A stretch of DNA of 64,000 nt from Nitrospira sp. (lineage in GTDB: Bacteria > Nitrospirota > Nitrospiria > Nitrospirales > Nitrospiraceae): the NCBI GenBank assembly GCA_024998565.1, contig JACOEM010000015.1, positions 1 through 64,000 on the forward strand, read 5' to 3'. The notes below the pieces were generated by a model that saw nothing but the letters and a program-made list of their open reading frames with translations, did not search any database and was not told the origin of the DNA. Numbering within the stretch: the stretch's first letter is position 1; each line of letters begins with the position of its first letter. The translations under genes and the position numbers were made by a program. Below are positions 1-8,052 of the stretch, piece after piece.

Positions 1-310
<310 letters not shown>

Positions 311-434
311 CTTTGCTCCTGATAGACGTGGTCTTAAAAAGAACAAACGAGTGACTATCTATGTCTTCGCCGATCAGGGACGAGTCCTATATGACCGCCT
401 AGAATAGTAAATCGCGAGTTTGATTCTTCAGAAG

Positions 435-552
435 TTCCCGGTGGCCTTGCCGGAGGGGTCACACCCGTTCCCATACCGAACACGGAAGTTAAGCCCTCCA
501 AGGCCGATGATACTGCTGCCGTGAGGCAGTGGGACAGTAGGACGCTGCCGGG
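435..552 (+). rRNA. rrf: 5S ribosomal RNA
   Basis: About 118 nt with the 5S hallmarks: complementary ends (TCCCGGTGGCC at the start, CTGCCGGG at the end), the CCCATACCGAAC loop and the GAAGTTAAGC segment. It follows the 23S end by about 125 nt in the usual 23S-5S order, with no tRNA between them. Confidence 0.96.
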
Positions 553-562
553 TTACAAAAAG

Positions 563-597
563 AGCCTGCTCGAGAAATCGGGCAGGCTTTTTTATTT
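563..597 (+). terminator. rRNA operon terminator
   Basis: The inverted repeat AGCCTGC ... GCAGGCT is followed at once by a T-rich run (TTTTTTATTTT), directly after 5S. This is a classic intrinsic terminator. Confidence 0.9.
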
Positions 598-691
598 TAC
601 GCTTAATCTCAGCCGGCATGCTTATCTCCGCCGATACCGTTTCCGATTTTTGTTTGAACCCGAAAGCTGATAGCTGCCGTACCATTGTATT

Positions 692-1372
692 ATGTTGCCA
701 ACTTTTCCGTCAGGCTGGAAGCAGTTGCTCGCGGAGCAAGTGAACAGCCATCGCTATCGATCGCTCGAACTGTTTCTCGAACAGGAAGCGGCGGCAGGTC
801 AAACAACGTTGCCCCCGTCGCAGGAGATTTTTGCTGCCCTGGAGACGACGCCCTACGAAGAGGTCAAGGTTCTATTGCTTGGCCAGGATCCATATTATAC
901 CCCGGGAATGGCCCACGGACTCTGTTTTTCGGTACGGCCTGAAGTCACGCTGCTACCCCGGTCGCTTAGAAATATCTATCGTGAACTTCGAGACGATGTT
1001 GGCTGCTCTGTGCCAAACAACGGCTACCTGGAGCCTTGGGCCAGACAGGGAGTGCTGATGTTGAACGCCGTGTTGACGGTTCGCGCGCATGCGGCCAATT
1101 CACACCGGGGACGTGGTTGGGAGGCTGTCACTGATCGTATCATTGCTGTCCTAAATGCGAAACCGAGTCGTGTGGTATTCGTGCTCTGGGGCGTGGAGGC
1201 GAAGAAGAAACAGGCACTGATCACGGCTGCGCAGCATGTGGTGATTTCCTGCGCCCACCCCTCACCGTTATCCGCGAGAAAGTTTTTCGGTTCACGGTGT
1301 TTTTCGCAGGTCAATCGAGCCCTCACTGAGGCGAATCTTAAACCGATCGATTGGCAAATTCCTGATCTCTGA
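692..1372 (+). CDS. ung: Uracil-DNA glycosylase, family 1
   Basis: A 226-residue protein of the length usual for Ung. It removes uracil from DNA as the first step of base excision repair. The water-activating motif reads GQDPYY at residues 64-69 with catalytic Asp66, followed by PGMAHGLCFSV, and the second motif HPSPLSA starts at His189. The motif is more often GQDPYH, so Tyr69 replaces the usual His. No Shine-Dalgarno sequence precedes the ATG at 692, and a TACCAT hexamer at 680-685 sits at the right distance for a leaderless transcript (inference). It is followed by the carbonic anhydrase gene, which has its own promoter. A family 4 uracil-DNA glycosylase lies at 58.3-59.0 kb. Confidence 0.96.
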   Translation: MLPTFPSGWKQLLAEQVNSHRYRSLELFLEQEAAAGQTTLPPSQEIFAALETTPYEEVKVLLLGQDPYYTPGMAHGLCFSVRPEVTLLPRSLRNIYRELRDDVGCSVPNNGYLEPWARQGVLMLNAVLTVRAHAANSHRGRGWEAVTDRIIAVLNAKPSRVVFVLWGVEAKKKQALITAAQHVVISCAHPSPLSARKFFGSRCFSQVNRALTEANLKPIDWQIPDL

Positions 1373-1423
1373 GTCGGAGTCGGGTGGCGCGGTAGCTGTG
1401 ATCGGTGCTCACACCTAAATGAT

Positions 1424-1452
1424 TTGACTTGCGGCACGTCGTTTTTTATACT
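1424..1452 (+). promoter_or_regulatory. Sigma-70-type promoter of the carbonic anhydrase gene
   Basis: TTGACT (1424-1429), 17 bases, then TATACT (1447-1452) is close to the consensus. The predicted transcript starts near 1459, about 50 nt before the ATG at 1510. Confidence 0.7.
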
Positions 1453-1509
1453 ACATTGAATTTTTTTCGTTCTTACTCAGTCATGTGCGCAGGAGAGTGA
1501 CCGCCGGGA

Positions 1510-2298
1510 ATGAGGATTCGTCTAGGTCTGGGGCTCGGTTTCAGTACTCTAGTTCTAGCGGGTGCGTTGTGGGCGGCCGAGGGTGACCTTGCCGGACTGC
1601 GGGCGTCAACGTCTATTGGATCTGCGCCCATTGCGTGGCAGTATGATGGTGACCAGGGGCCCTCGCATTGGGGGGAAATCGCCCCGACCACCGCGTTCTG
1701 TGAAAAAGGTACCCACCAGTCGCCCATTAATATTCGCACCACTCCGCATCACCGGAGTCATGACGGGCTCCTAGTCCATTACACTGCCGCTCCCGGTCAC
1801 GTTGCCACTTCTCACCACACCATTGAAGTGGATTTTCAATCAGGCGAGTCGCTTGAAGTCCTTGGACGAACGTATACGCTCAAAGAGTTTCATTTTCACG
1901 AGCCCAGCGAACATCAGCTGAACGGCCGTACCTATCCGATGGAAGCGCATCTCGTTCATCGAGATGAAACGGGTCATCTGGAGGTCCTTGCGGTGCTGAT
2001 GGATTTGGGCAATGAATCCGCCTCTCTGTCCGCCGTGTGGGATCGGATTCCGAGCGCGAAGCAGGATGAAGTGAGGGATTTGCTGATTAACCCGCAGGAT
2101 CTGCTGCCAAAAGACTTGCACCATTACGCCTATGATGGCTCACTGACCACGCCGCCCTGTACCGAAGGCGTGCACTGGATCGTGCTGAAGGAACCCATCT
2201 CCATTACCTCCGCTCATATTGAACGGTTCGTGTCGCTGATCGGCCACAACGCTCGACCGGTTCAATCGTTGAATGAGCGTGAGATCGACGAAGAATAA
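1510..2298 (+). CDS. Periplasmic alpha-type carbonic anhydrase
   Basis: A 262-residue exported enzyme that interconverts CO2 and bicarbonate. A signal peptide (hydrophobic segment about residues 5-22, ALWAAEG cleavage region) points to the periplasm. Zinc ligands are visible: EFHFHEPSEH gives His128 and His130, and MEAHLVH gives His147. The C-terminal signature SLTTPPCTEGVHW (211-223) is intact, and Cys64 with Cys217 are the usual disulfide pair. It has its own promoter at 1424-1452. In an autotroph it would plausibly supply inorganic carbon, which is inference. The C-terminus is complete. Confidence 0.95.
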   Translation: MRIRLGLGLGFSTLVLAGALWAAEGDLAGLRASTSIGSAPIAWQYDGDQGPSHWGEIAPTTAFCEKGTHQSPINIRTTPHHRSHDGLLVHYTAAPGHVATSHHTIEVDFQSGESLEVLGRTYTLKEFHFHEPSEHQLNGRTYPMEAHLVHRDETGHLEVLAVLMDLGNESASLSAVWDRIPSAKQDEVRDLLINPQDLLPKDLHHYAYDGSLTTPPCTEGVHWIVLKEPISITSAHIERFVSLIGHNARPVQSLNEREIDEE

Positions 2299-2412
2299 CC
2301 TTTTCGTTCAGACAACGCTCAGGTTTCCGAGCCACCCACCGTTGATTCGGGCGTTTCCCACGACCACCAGTCCCAGCTCTACTTCGAATGTCTTTCGAGC
2401 GATTGTGGACGG

Positions 2413-2628
2413 TTACGTGAATCTGTGCCGACCAGCCGTAACTACTTCCTGGATGTCATACTCCTGTAAAAGCTGAGGTCCTGCGACCATACCTGCCAGC
2501 TCGGGGTCATCTTGCCCTTTCGATTTTGGCCCTTCCGCTGTTCGTTTTAGGCGGTGAGCCTCTTTCTGTGTAAGGCGATCACGTTGAGTATGTTCCCGTT
2601 GGCGATTTGTAGAAGTCGTGTGGCTCAT
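2413..2628 (-). CDS. Small basic hypothetical protein, paralogue of the gene at 17.3 kb
   Basis: A 71-residue, highly charged protein starting MSHTTSTNRQ. The ATG at 2628 is chosen because GGAGGTGACC stands immediately before it; a longer start at 2649 has no such site. Its centre (RDRLTQKEAHRLKR ... DDPELAGMVAGPQ) resembles the product of 17253-17441 (RDREKAKQ ... DDPDLEGLQWGPQ). It lies 35 nt downstream of the SH3-like gene, probably in one transcript. Function is unknown; the basic helical N-terminus would allow RNA or ribosome binding (inference). Confidence 0.7.
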   Translation of the reverse strand: MSHTTSTNRQREHTQRDRLTQKEAHRLKRTAEGPKSKGQDDPELAGMVAGPQLLQEYDIQEVVTAGRHRFT

Positions 2629-2663
2629 GGTCACCTCCGTGGGTCGCATGGGAGCGACGGATA

Positions 2664-3050
2664 TCAGGCGGAGGGCACTTGAGGGGGCGTCGTTGCTGGC
2701 ACGGCGCCCGATCTGCCGGCTTTGATGAATCGATCTTCGGCGAGCACGTCGTGTAGTTGTGCCGTGATCGAGCGCCGGTACGGTTCCTTCTGCCGGATCA
2801 TGATGACGAGATTGTCCCCATCCACAAGGATGCTGAGCTCGTCCTCAGTAACCAGTTCCCGGGACGAGCCCCCGATGTTCAATCGGTACTGTGTTTTTCC
2901 ATCGGGATTCCGATTCGGTCCGACCACGATCTCAGTCAACCCATCGATGTGGCCGTCATACCCCTTATGCCGGTGCCTGACCTTGGTGCCGTTTGGAATG
3001 CGTACCCATCTTGCCACCGGCGATGTCTGGCTGTCTTTCCCGTTGCTCAT
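2664..3050 (-). CDS. Conserved small protein with a probable SH3-like beta-barrel, copy A
   Basis: A 128-residue protein starting MSNGKDSQ; the start at 3050 follows AAGGAGA, unlike the longer reading frame to 3209. The core (VRIPNGTKVRHRHKGYDG, then HIDGLTEIVVGP, then NPDGKTQYRLNIG) is shared almost residue for residue with the product of 16873-17214. Alternating hydrophobic residues, the glycine-rich turns and the closing YRLNIG strand suggest an SH3/KOW-like barrel, which is inference from pattern only. The tail (PATTPPQVPSA) is disordered. Function is unknown; with its downstream neighbour it forms a two-gene module that occurs twice in the window. Confidence 0.75.
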   Translation of the reverse strand: MSNGKDSQTSPVARWVRIPNGTKVRHRHKGYDGHIDGLTEIVVGPNRNPDGKTQYRLNIGGSSRELVTEDELSILVDGDNLVIMIRQKEPYRRSITAQLHDVLAEDRFIKAGRSGAVPATTPPQVPSA

Positions 3051-3501
3051 AGCGCGTGTGTCTCCTTGTTGTCGTACCCGTACGTAGCCGCCAGAGTTCT
3101 CGGGATTCCGAGAGCGCACAATTGCATCGCGGTATACGGCTGGGCTGACGACTGCGAATTTCAGAATGAAACGAGCGGAGTATCTCGGACGGAAGGGCGG
3201 TTGAATCAATCTTGCTAATCTACGGACACAGAGTCGATAGGAAGCAAGCGTTAAGCGGCTGAGTAGTCAGCGGGTCATCGAGAGTGTATCACATTTGTTC
3301 ATGCCGCATCGGCCATACCTTACGATGGAGGTGCGCGGTCATTGTCGCCGTTCTTCGATCCCCATGTGCAGGTGTGGTCATGCGCGATGCTGTTGATTTG
3401 GAGGACTCGGCGCACGAATATGGTGCAAAATGACCGATCGCTGATAATAATTATTGCCGCATAGAATCATGCTCTTGCATTGAGATCGACGCTCCGGCAC
3501 G
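3051..3501. other. Intergenic region, no gene seen
   Basis: About 450 bases between the divergent SH3-like gene and the first leader element. No ORF with a ribosome binding site was found on either strand. It should hold the promoter of the minus-strand pair, but no convincing hexamers were identified. Confidence 0.5.
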
Positions 3502-3642
3502 TTGACACCGCTCTCGTAGCCCTATAGGGTGAACCGATGACGTACTGAGCCACGCCGGCTTTCTCCTTTCGCGCGCACGTTCATTCCCTCCCTCACTCCC
3601 TGCGCGTGCGAGTCCCAAGTCTTCGCCGCTTCGACGCCACAG
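3502..3642 (+). promoter_or_regulatory. Promoter/leader repeat, copy 1
   Basis: First of three related elements (others at 7198-7330 and 10114-10243). TTGACA at 3502 is followed exactly 21 bases later by GTGAA, with TATAGG just before it, so the 5' edge looks like a promoter. The next ~115 bases share ATGACGT, TGAGCCACGCCG, a pyrimidine-rich stretch with CCTCC/CCTC runs, and TCTTCGCCGCTTC.ACGCCA with the other copies. It precedes the micro-membrane protein genes by about 110 nt. Confidence 0.65.
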
Positions 3643-3672
3643 AACAAGAGTCCAGCGATGGTAGGCCCGCTG

Positions 3673-3693
3673 TGATCGGTCATTGACCGATCA
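3673..3693. repeat. Perfect 8-bp inverted repeat
   Basis: TGATCGGT and ACCGATCA are separated by 5 bases, between leader copy 1 and the first small gene. It could be an operator or the base of a hairpin in the leader RNA; there is no T-tract to make it a clear terminator. Confidence 0.5.
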
Positions 3694-3755
3694 GGCGATC
3701 TACTCAGGGCGGAGTCTTTTACTTAAGGCAAGATTGCGCAGCATGGGAGGTTGTC

Positions 3756-3842
3756 ATGTATCAAATTTGGACACTCATCGGAATCATGGTCTTCACGTGG
3801 GCTGTTGCGATGTGGGCGAGTTACTCGGACGGCACTGCGTAG
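3756..3842 (+). CDS. Micro-membrane protein, 28 aa
   Basis: A 28-residue ORF beginning MYQIWTLIGIMVFTW and ending YSDGTA. It has a Shine-Dalgarno GGGAGG five bases before the ATG. Residues about 4-20 form one transmembrane helix with a short polar tail. The size and shape recall small accessory subunits of terminal oxidases (CydX/CcoQ type), but no sequence motif proves this and no oxidase gene is nearby. It is the first gene after leader copy 1. Confidence 0.6.
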   Translation: MYQIWTLIGIMVFTWAVAMWASYSDGTA

Positions 3843-3918
3843 ACAGACGATTCGAGTTACGAGTGCTCTTGAGGTCTTCTGCCGACCGGCAGGGATCTGA
3901 TGCCAAATGGAGGATATC

Positions 3919-4056
3919 ATGATGGCGCAGACGGTAGTGTTCTGGGCCTCACACAATCTGTTTACGGTCGCGACGGTCTGCTTCGGTGCTGCCATGCTGA
4001 GCGTCATGCTGTACACCTACCTGCATGATTATGTGCTGGTGGTGAAGGGGCGCTAG
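3919..4056 (+). CDS. Micro-membrane protein, 45 aa
   Basis: A 45-residue ORF starting MMAQTVVFWASHNLF and ending LVVKGR, preceded by GGAGG with a 5-base spacer. Residues about 15-36 form one transmembrane helix, followed by a basic C-terminus, so the positive-inside rule places the C-terminus in the cytoplasm. It lies 76 nt after the 28-residue gene in the same direction. Function is unknown; the tandem arrangement suggests that both belong to one small membrane complex. Confidence 0.6.
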   Translation: MMAQTVVFWASHNLFTVATVCFGAAMLSVMLYTYLHDYVLVVKGR

Positions 4057-4103
4057 CCTGCTATTGTAAGTTACACGGTTTCCTAATGGGGAGGTTTCAT
4101 CCC

Positions 4104-4391
4104 ATGCGTATGCATCTAATAATCACCACGAGAGTATTGAGTCTGTTTCTGGCAACCGCTTGGTTGCTTGCCGTCTCACTGACCGTCCAGGCCTCGGAAC
4201 AGAAACCCGTTGTGACCGTCGCGCCGGTCAAGTCCGTTGCGGTGGCTTCCGGCGCCGTCGAGGATACTCTGCCTATGTGCCTGACGAGAATTCCTCAGGG
4301 AGCGACACCAGGGCAACGGTTGGTTGCTGAACAGAGTTGCCAGCGAGACGAATCCGATCGAGCATCCATGCGGAATGTTCCTGGACGGTAG
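4104..4391 (+). CDS. Small exported hypothetical protein
   Basis: A 95-residue product starting MRMHLIITTR. GGGGAGG at 4088-4094 decides for the ATG at 4104 over the upstream 4086. A signal peptide (hydrophobic residues about 11-28, SLTVQA cleavage region) predicts a periplasmic mature protein of about 65 residues. That protein carries two cysteines (in PMCLTRIPQG and EQSCQRDES) that could form a disulfide. No family was recognised. It belongs to the run of small genes after leader copy 1. Confidence 0.65.
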   Translation: MRMHLIITTRVLSLFLATAWLLAVSLTVQASEQKPVVTVAPVKSVAVASGAVEDTLPMCLTRIPQGATPGQRLVAEQSCQRDESDRASMRNVPGR

Positions 4392-4530
4392 CCTGATCGT
4401 CTTCCATACTGCCTGCGTATGGATGTGGCCGGGTGCGGTGTGCCGGCTGTGCACGGGGCAGGTGGTAGCGGCCGTTTTTCCATGGTGCCGGGCTATGTTG
4501 AAGGCTAAGCAATGCAGGAAGGATGACGGT

Positions 4531-4827
4531 ATGCGTATGGAACATCGAGTTCGTTCAAGATCCGCAGGTCGGCCTGGTGCCGTCGAGGAGCGAATACTGG
4601 CAAGGGCGAGTGAGACGCCTGCGGGAGTCGGTCGAAATATGCTTCTCGATATCAATAGGGCTGAGATTTCTCGACTCAAGTCGCTGACCGGAATCGGCGA
4701 ACATTATGCGAAGAAGATCGTGGAAGGGCGGCCTTACCATCATCGAGAAGAGTTGCTGACCAAAGAGATTTTGCCGGAATACATCTACGGCAGAATCATG
4801 GATCGACTGGTGGCAAGCCAGTCTTAG
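4531..4827 (+). CDS. Helix-hairpin-helix protein (ComEA-like domain)
   Basis: A 98-residue protein whose C-terminal half reads LLDINRAEISRLKSLTGIGE followed by HYAKKIVEGRPYHHREEL. This is the helix-hairpin-helix pattern of ComEA/DUF655-type domains, with the GIG hairpin at about residues 54-56; such domains usually bind DNA backbone non-specifically. The ATG at 4531 is preceded by AAGGA. The N-terminal part is basic and shows no signal peptide, unlike ComEA itself, so a cytoplasmic protein is more likely. The target is unknown. Confidence 0.7.
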   Translation: MRMEHRVRSRSAGRPGAVEERILARASETPAGVGRNMLLDINRAEISRLKSLTGIGEHYAKKIVEGRPYHHREELLTKEILPEYIYGRIMDRLVASQS

Positions 4828-4956
4828 GATTTAAGGGATGGGGTGATGTGCCTGGCATCGGATGCCTCGCGCGAGATGGCCATCCGGTATGGAATAACCA
4901 GGTTGTCCTCTCTCATGAATTGGACGGGTGGCTCGAATGACCGAAGGAACGACTGC

Positions 4957-5634
4957 ATGACGGACGACAGCAGGATAGCAGGGGCGGCGAGAAGGTTCTG
5001 GCTATGTCAGGTATCTTGGCGGGGCATGGCCCTCGTAGCAGCCATCAGTCTGCTGATGGGCATCGTGCAGGCCACGGCCGCTTGGTCCGAGCAGGGTCCG
5101 ACCGAGGCCGTGAAGGGGACCGTCTCCGAGCTGCTCTCAATCCTCAAGGAGCTCAAAGACCCGACTCGATCCGAGGCGCGGCGTTGGGAAATCGAACAGG
5201 TCATTCGGCAGCATGTGCATTACGAAGACATGGCCAAGCGGTCTCTGGGAACATCCTGGGGGCAACTGAGTGATGTGGCCCGCCGGGAGTATGTCGGGCT
5301 CTTTGTCCAGCTGCTTCGCGATGCGCTTGCGAACCGGATGGTGGAGTATTCCGGTGAACGGATCAGCTATCTCTCGGAACAACGGGAGCGCACGTTCGCG
5401 CAGGTCAAAACGCGGCTGGTCGGGAACAAGGTCGACACCTTCATCGACTTTCGTTTGGTCAGTCAGGACGGACGCTGGCTGGTCTACGACGCAGTTTTGG
5501 ACGGGGGAAGCTTGGTCGCGAGTTACCATGCGCAGTTTGCGAGCATCATTCGCGATGCCTCCTGTGCGCAGTTGATGGAGCGAATTAAAGAGAAGACGCT
5601 GGTCGTGAAATTATTTGAGAAGAGCGGGTCGTGA
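4957..5634 (+). CDS. mlaC: MlaC-family periplasmic phospholipid-binding protein, copy 1
   Basis: A 225-residue MlaC/Ttg2D family protein. These proteins ferry phospholipids through the periplasm to or from the MlaFEDB complex. The start at 4957 follows GAAGGA; a longer frame to 4843 lacks a site. A basic N-terminus and hydrophobic segment (MALVAAISLLMGIVQ) form a signal sequence or anchor ending near ATAAWSEQ. The family region includes YEDMAKRSLG, EYVGLFVQLLRDAL and GRWLVYDAVLDGGSLVASYHAQF. It is paralogous to 27498-28145. The transporter genes themselves (mlaEFD) are 37 kb away. Confidence 0.88.
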   Translation: MTDDSRIAGAARRFWLCQVSWRGMALVAAISLLMGIVQATAAWSEQGPTEAVKGTVSELLSILKELKDPTRSEARRWEIEQVIRQHVHYEDMAKRSLGTSWGQLSDVARREYVGLFVQLLRDALANRMVEYSGERISYLSEQRERTFAQVKTRLVGNKVDTFIDFRLVSQDGRWLVYDAVLDGGSLVASYHAQFASIIRDASCAQLMERIKEKTLVVKLFEKSGS

Positions 5635-5688
5635 GGCGAGGGCGCAATGGCACGATCACGAGCGGTCATGTCCCCGGGAGAGAGCGCA

Positions 5689-5877
5689 ATGAGATGTCCG
5701 CGTTGTTATGGTCCGATGATGATGATCAAGATGAAGGACATCGTCAGCGGTACGCTGGCGTACGGCTGGGGCTGCCGGCAATGTGGTGCCGTCATTGATT
5801 CACTGATCGATATTCACCGCCAGTGGCATCTGGAGCCCCGTGCGACCTGGGCGCATCTGGCTGTCGCCGCCTGCTAG
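5689..5877 (+). CDS. Small zinc-ribbon protein
   Basis: A 62-residue protein starting MRCPRCYGPM. CPRC near the N-terminus and CRQC about 28 residues later form a four-cysteine zinc ribbon. The middle (IVSGTLAYGWGCRQCGAVID) fits the knuckle-loop-knuckle pattern. The ATG at 5689 with GGGAG eight bases upstream is preferred over the start at 5647. It follows mlaC within 55 nt. The partner or nucleic-acid target is unknown. Confidence 0.65.
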   Translation: MRCPRCYGPMMMIKMKDIVSGTLAYGWGCRQCGAVIDSLIDIHRQWHLEPRATWAHLAVAAC

Positions 5878-5981
5878 GTCATGCAGTTACTTCTCCCTGT
5901 TTTCATAGGTTCGCCTAATCGGTTGGGGCGCCCGATGAGCGGAATTCATTTCTGGTCTCAGGAAGAGTGAAGGAGTGTGTC

Positions 5982-6149
5982 ATGTTGCACGCCGCGTTGA
6001 CTTCTCTCGCGCTTGGCCTCCTGGTTTGGGGGCTCAACTGGACCGGGCTCGCCGAGTTGCCGACTCAGGTCTATTGGGTCTTTACCGTGGGGGGAATGCT
6101 GTTGATGCTGATCCACGTTGCGACAAGGCGACCGGCCCGCGTGTGGTAG
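5982..6149 (+). CDS. Small two-helix membrane protein
   Basis: A 55-residue protein, MLHAALTSLALG to RRPARVW. Two hydrophobic segments (about 5-23 and 33-50) joined by a short loop with LAELPTQ suggest a helical hairpin in the membrane with both ends in the cytoplasm. AGGAG stands 7 bases before the ATG at 5982, favouring it over the GTG at 5967. No family was recognised. It is the third micro-membrane protein of this cluster. Confidence 0.6.
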   Translation: MLHAALTSLALGLLVWGLNWTGLAELPTQVYWVFTVGGMLLMLIHVATRRPARVW

Positions 6150-6162
6150 GGGGGCCATCATT

Positions 6163-6754
6163 ATGCGACTCCGCGATGCATGCATGATAAGCGCTGTGCT
6201 GGGAATTGGTGCGCCCTGCTTCAGTGAGGCCGAAGCTGCGAGGGAGTGGGCGCCGCAGGAGGTTGCGGCAATTCTCGCGCAGTCGTATGGGCAGCTGCTC
6301 ATGCGACCGATGGGGATGGAGCCAAGTTCGCTTCAGAAGAACGAGGCGGACCAACAACGGTATATGGTGCAGTCCGGCTATGCGTTGCAGTTGGCAAAAG
6401 GGGAGAAAAGTGTGAAGCAGATTGTCGAGGCGATCGCCCTATCATCGGAATTTAACGCCAAGTGGATAACTCCCCACATGGGAACTGCGCAGACCGGATC
6501 GGCCCCTGGAGTACCGCCCGTGGCGGGCCCCGGAAAAGGCCATCGATAGCCTGTACTGTGCGTTGTTAGGCCGGCGTGTGGATAGTGCGTCGTTGGCCAG
6601 CGCTCGCAAGGATTTGGTGAGTTCCGGCTTTGAACGGGTGATCCGGGACGTGATCGACGGGAAGGAATACCGAAACCGGTTCGGTGACACCAAAGTGCCT
6701 CAGGTGAGCAGTGAGAAGCAGGCGGCAGTCGGTTGCCCGCAAGTGGCTCCGTAA
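6163..6754 (+). pseudogene. Exported DUF4214-like protein, interrupted by a frameshift
   Basis: Frame 1 runs 6163-6549 from MRLRDACMIS with a signal peptide (FSEAEAA region). It encodes one helical unit, SYGQLLMRPM ... KQIVEAIALSSEFNAKW, of the type seen in DUF4214 and phycobilisome-linker-like proteins. Near 6470 the homology passes to the +1 frame, which reads LEYRPWRAPEKAIDSLYCAL, then LGRRVDSASL and VIDGKEYRNRFG, a second copy of the same unit, ending at 6754. Together they would make a protein of about 197 residues. Either one base is inserted near 6470 or the sequence has an error; a CCC-C slip at the site is possible but unproven. Confidence 0.65.
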
Positions 6755-6846
6755 CAGTGGTGTCGCGCAGCAGGCTCAGGATTCACTAGCGCAGGTGGCT
6801 TGGACGGGACGGCAATAACCTCAGTGAAGGTGGGGGAGAAGCACGG

Positions 6847-7035
6847 ATGAGTATGACGCCGGAAGAACGTATCGCAATTATGACAAAGGCGATCAATCAA
6901 GCCATCAAGGTGATGGGGGATCGTTTCGGGTCGACAGAGGAAGATGTGGCGCGAGCTATCCAAGGCCTGAAGGCCTCAATGCAGACGGCACCGCAGGAGA
7001 AGCCAGTGCCAGTCGGGGCCGCCACTCAGGCCTAA
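6847..7035 (+). CDS. Small hypothetical protein
   Basis: A 62-residue protein starting MSMTPEERIAIMTKAI, mostly helical (residues about 4-45), with a disordered Ala/Pro/Gln tail. A GGGGGAG stands upstream of the ATG, somewhat far away (about 10 bases). It is the last gene before leader copy 2. No family was recognised. The sequence resembles small regulatory or chaperone-like helical proteins only in general character. Confidence 0.5.
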   Translation: MSMTPEERIAIMTKAINQAIKVMGDRFGSTEEDVARAIQGLKASMQTAPQEKPVPVGAATQA

Positions 7036-7197
7036 GAGCTGCGGTGAAGCCTCGCCGGGCCCATTCTCTGATCGGTGAGGGAGCCATGTGGTTCGGCGAT
7101 GTTCCGATGTCTCTCGTCGTTGGGAGCATAGGTTTCATGTGTACTCCCTTGCTGTCTCCCGGCACGAGTCAACCTACGGACTAGGCCTCAATATCGC

Positions 7198-7330
7198 TTG
7201 ACTCCGATCGCCATAGCGCTTAGCGTGAAGGTATGACGTCTTTAGCTCCGCCGACTGTTCTCTCCCTCGCGCTTCGAGCCTCCATCCCGCGCGACTGATC
7301 GTCCGGTCTCCGCCGCTTTTTACGCCAGAG
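7198..7330 (+). promoter_or_regulatory. Promoter/leader repeat, copy 2
   Basis: Related to the elements at 3502 and 10114. TTGACT at 7198, then exactly 21 bases, then GTGAA; next TATGACGTCTT, TTAGCTCCGCCGACTGT, GAGCCTCCATCC, and GGTCTCCGCCGCTTTTTACGCC. It ends about 130 nt before the A-type Fe-S carrier gene and presumably drives that gene and perhaps the two OFOR beta subunits. Confidence 0.65.
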
Positions 7331-7463
7331 TGCCCTGCACTGACCGATGATGCCGTCTTCGTGAACGGAGCGATTGTCGCTTCCGGCGAGGAGCGGTGTC
7401 GTGACCAGCAGTTCCATCCGACACCATTATCCGTTTCATATAGCAGTACAAGGGAGCACCAGT

Positions 7464-7784
7464 ATGATTACCATCACGGCAACGGCTGAAGAGAAAATTC
7501 GCGAGTTGATGCTGGAAGAAAAAGATACGCTCGGGCTGCGTGTATATGTAAAAGGCGGGGGCTGCCACGGCTATCAATATGGAATGGCGTTCGAGTCGAA
7601 GATGAGCGACGACGATACGGTGATTGAAAAGGGTGATGTGAAAGTGATCATGGATTCGCAAAGCGCTCCGCTGTTGAGCGGCTGCGAAGTCGATTATGTT
7701 GACAGCGTGCAGGGCTCGGGCTTTGCGATCAAGAATCCACAAGCCAAGACGACCTGCGGATGCGGTAGCTCATTCAGCGCCTAA
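7464..7784 (+). CDS. A-type Fe-S cluster carrier (HesB/IscA/ErpA family)
   Basis: A 106-residue protein of the usual family length that receives or carries Fe-S clusters and passes them to target enzymes. The three conserved cysteines are present: Cys34 in GGGCHGYQYG and Cys98/Cys100 in the C-terminal TTCGCGSSF. ATG 7464 follows GGGAG by 8 bases. It stands between leader copy 2 and two ferredoxin-dependent oxidoreductase subunits, whose holoenzymes carry several 4Fe-4S clusters. A role in maturing these enzymes is a reasonable inference. Confidence 0.92.
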   Translation: MITITATAEEKIRELMLEEKDTLGLRVYVKGGGCHGYQYGMAFESKMSDDDTVIEKGDVKVIMDSQSAPLLSGCEVDYVDSVQGSGFAIKNPQAKTTCGCGSSFSA

Positions 7785-7809
7785 TCCCCGCGCGCGTCGC
7801 TGTCTTTGC

Positions 7810-7970
7810 ATGATCGTCACTGTGACTGAAGGCGCACCATTTCAAGAAGTGAGCCTGTCATCGCCGGTCCGCGAGTGTGTGGCGGGATGACCATGCCTCC
7901 GGAGATTATCGTGGAAGAGATTAAGCGTGCCCTCGGGGTGCGTTCCGGCACGCTCGCCGGTCGCGGGTGA
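7810..7970 (+). other. Two overlapping micro-ORFs, coding status uncertain
   Basis: 7810-7890 encodes 26 residues (MIVTVTEGAPF ... RECVAG) and overlaps 7887-7970, 27 residues (MTMPPEIIVEEIKRAL ... LAGRG), through ATGA. Neither has a strong Shine-Dalgarno sequence. Together they could be a coupled pair, remains of a frameshifted small gene, or non-coding. Confidence 0.25.
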
Positions 7971-8052
7971 AGTGTAGCGGATCAGAGAATGGGAACGGGC
8001 TTGGTACTGTAAGCAGCACATTGACGCTCAGCAGGGCTGAGAGGAGATAGAT

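Noticed and set aside
3673-3693. Inverted repeat as terminator of leader copy 1
   Set aside because: No T-run follows and the other two copies do not have an equivalent 8-bp stem; it is kept only as a repeat.
5646-5661. TGGCACG resembling a sigma-54 -24 element
   Set aside because: The -12 part (CGAGC) lacks the TTGC core, so the match is only half.
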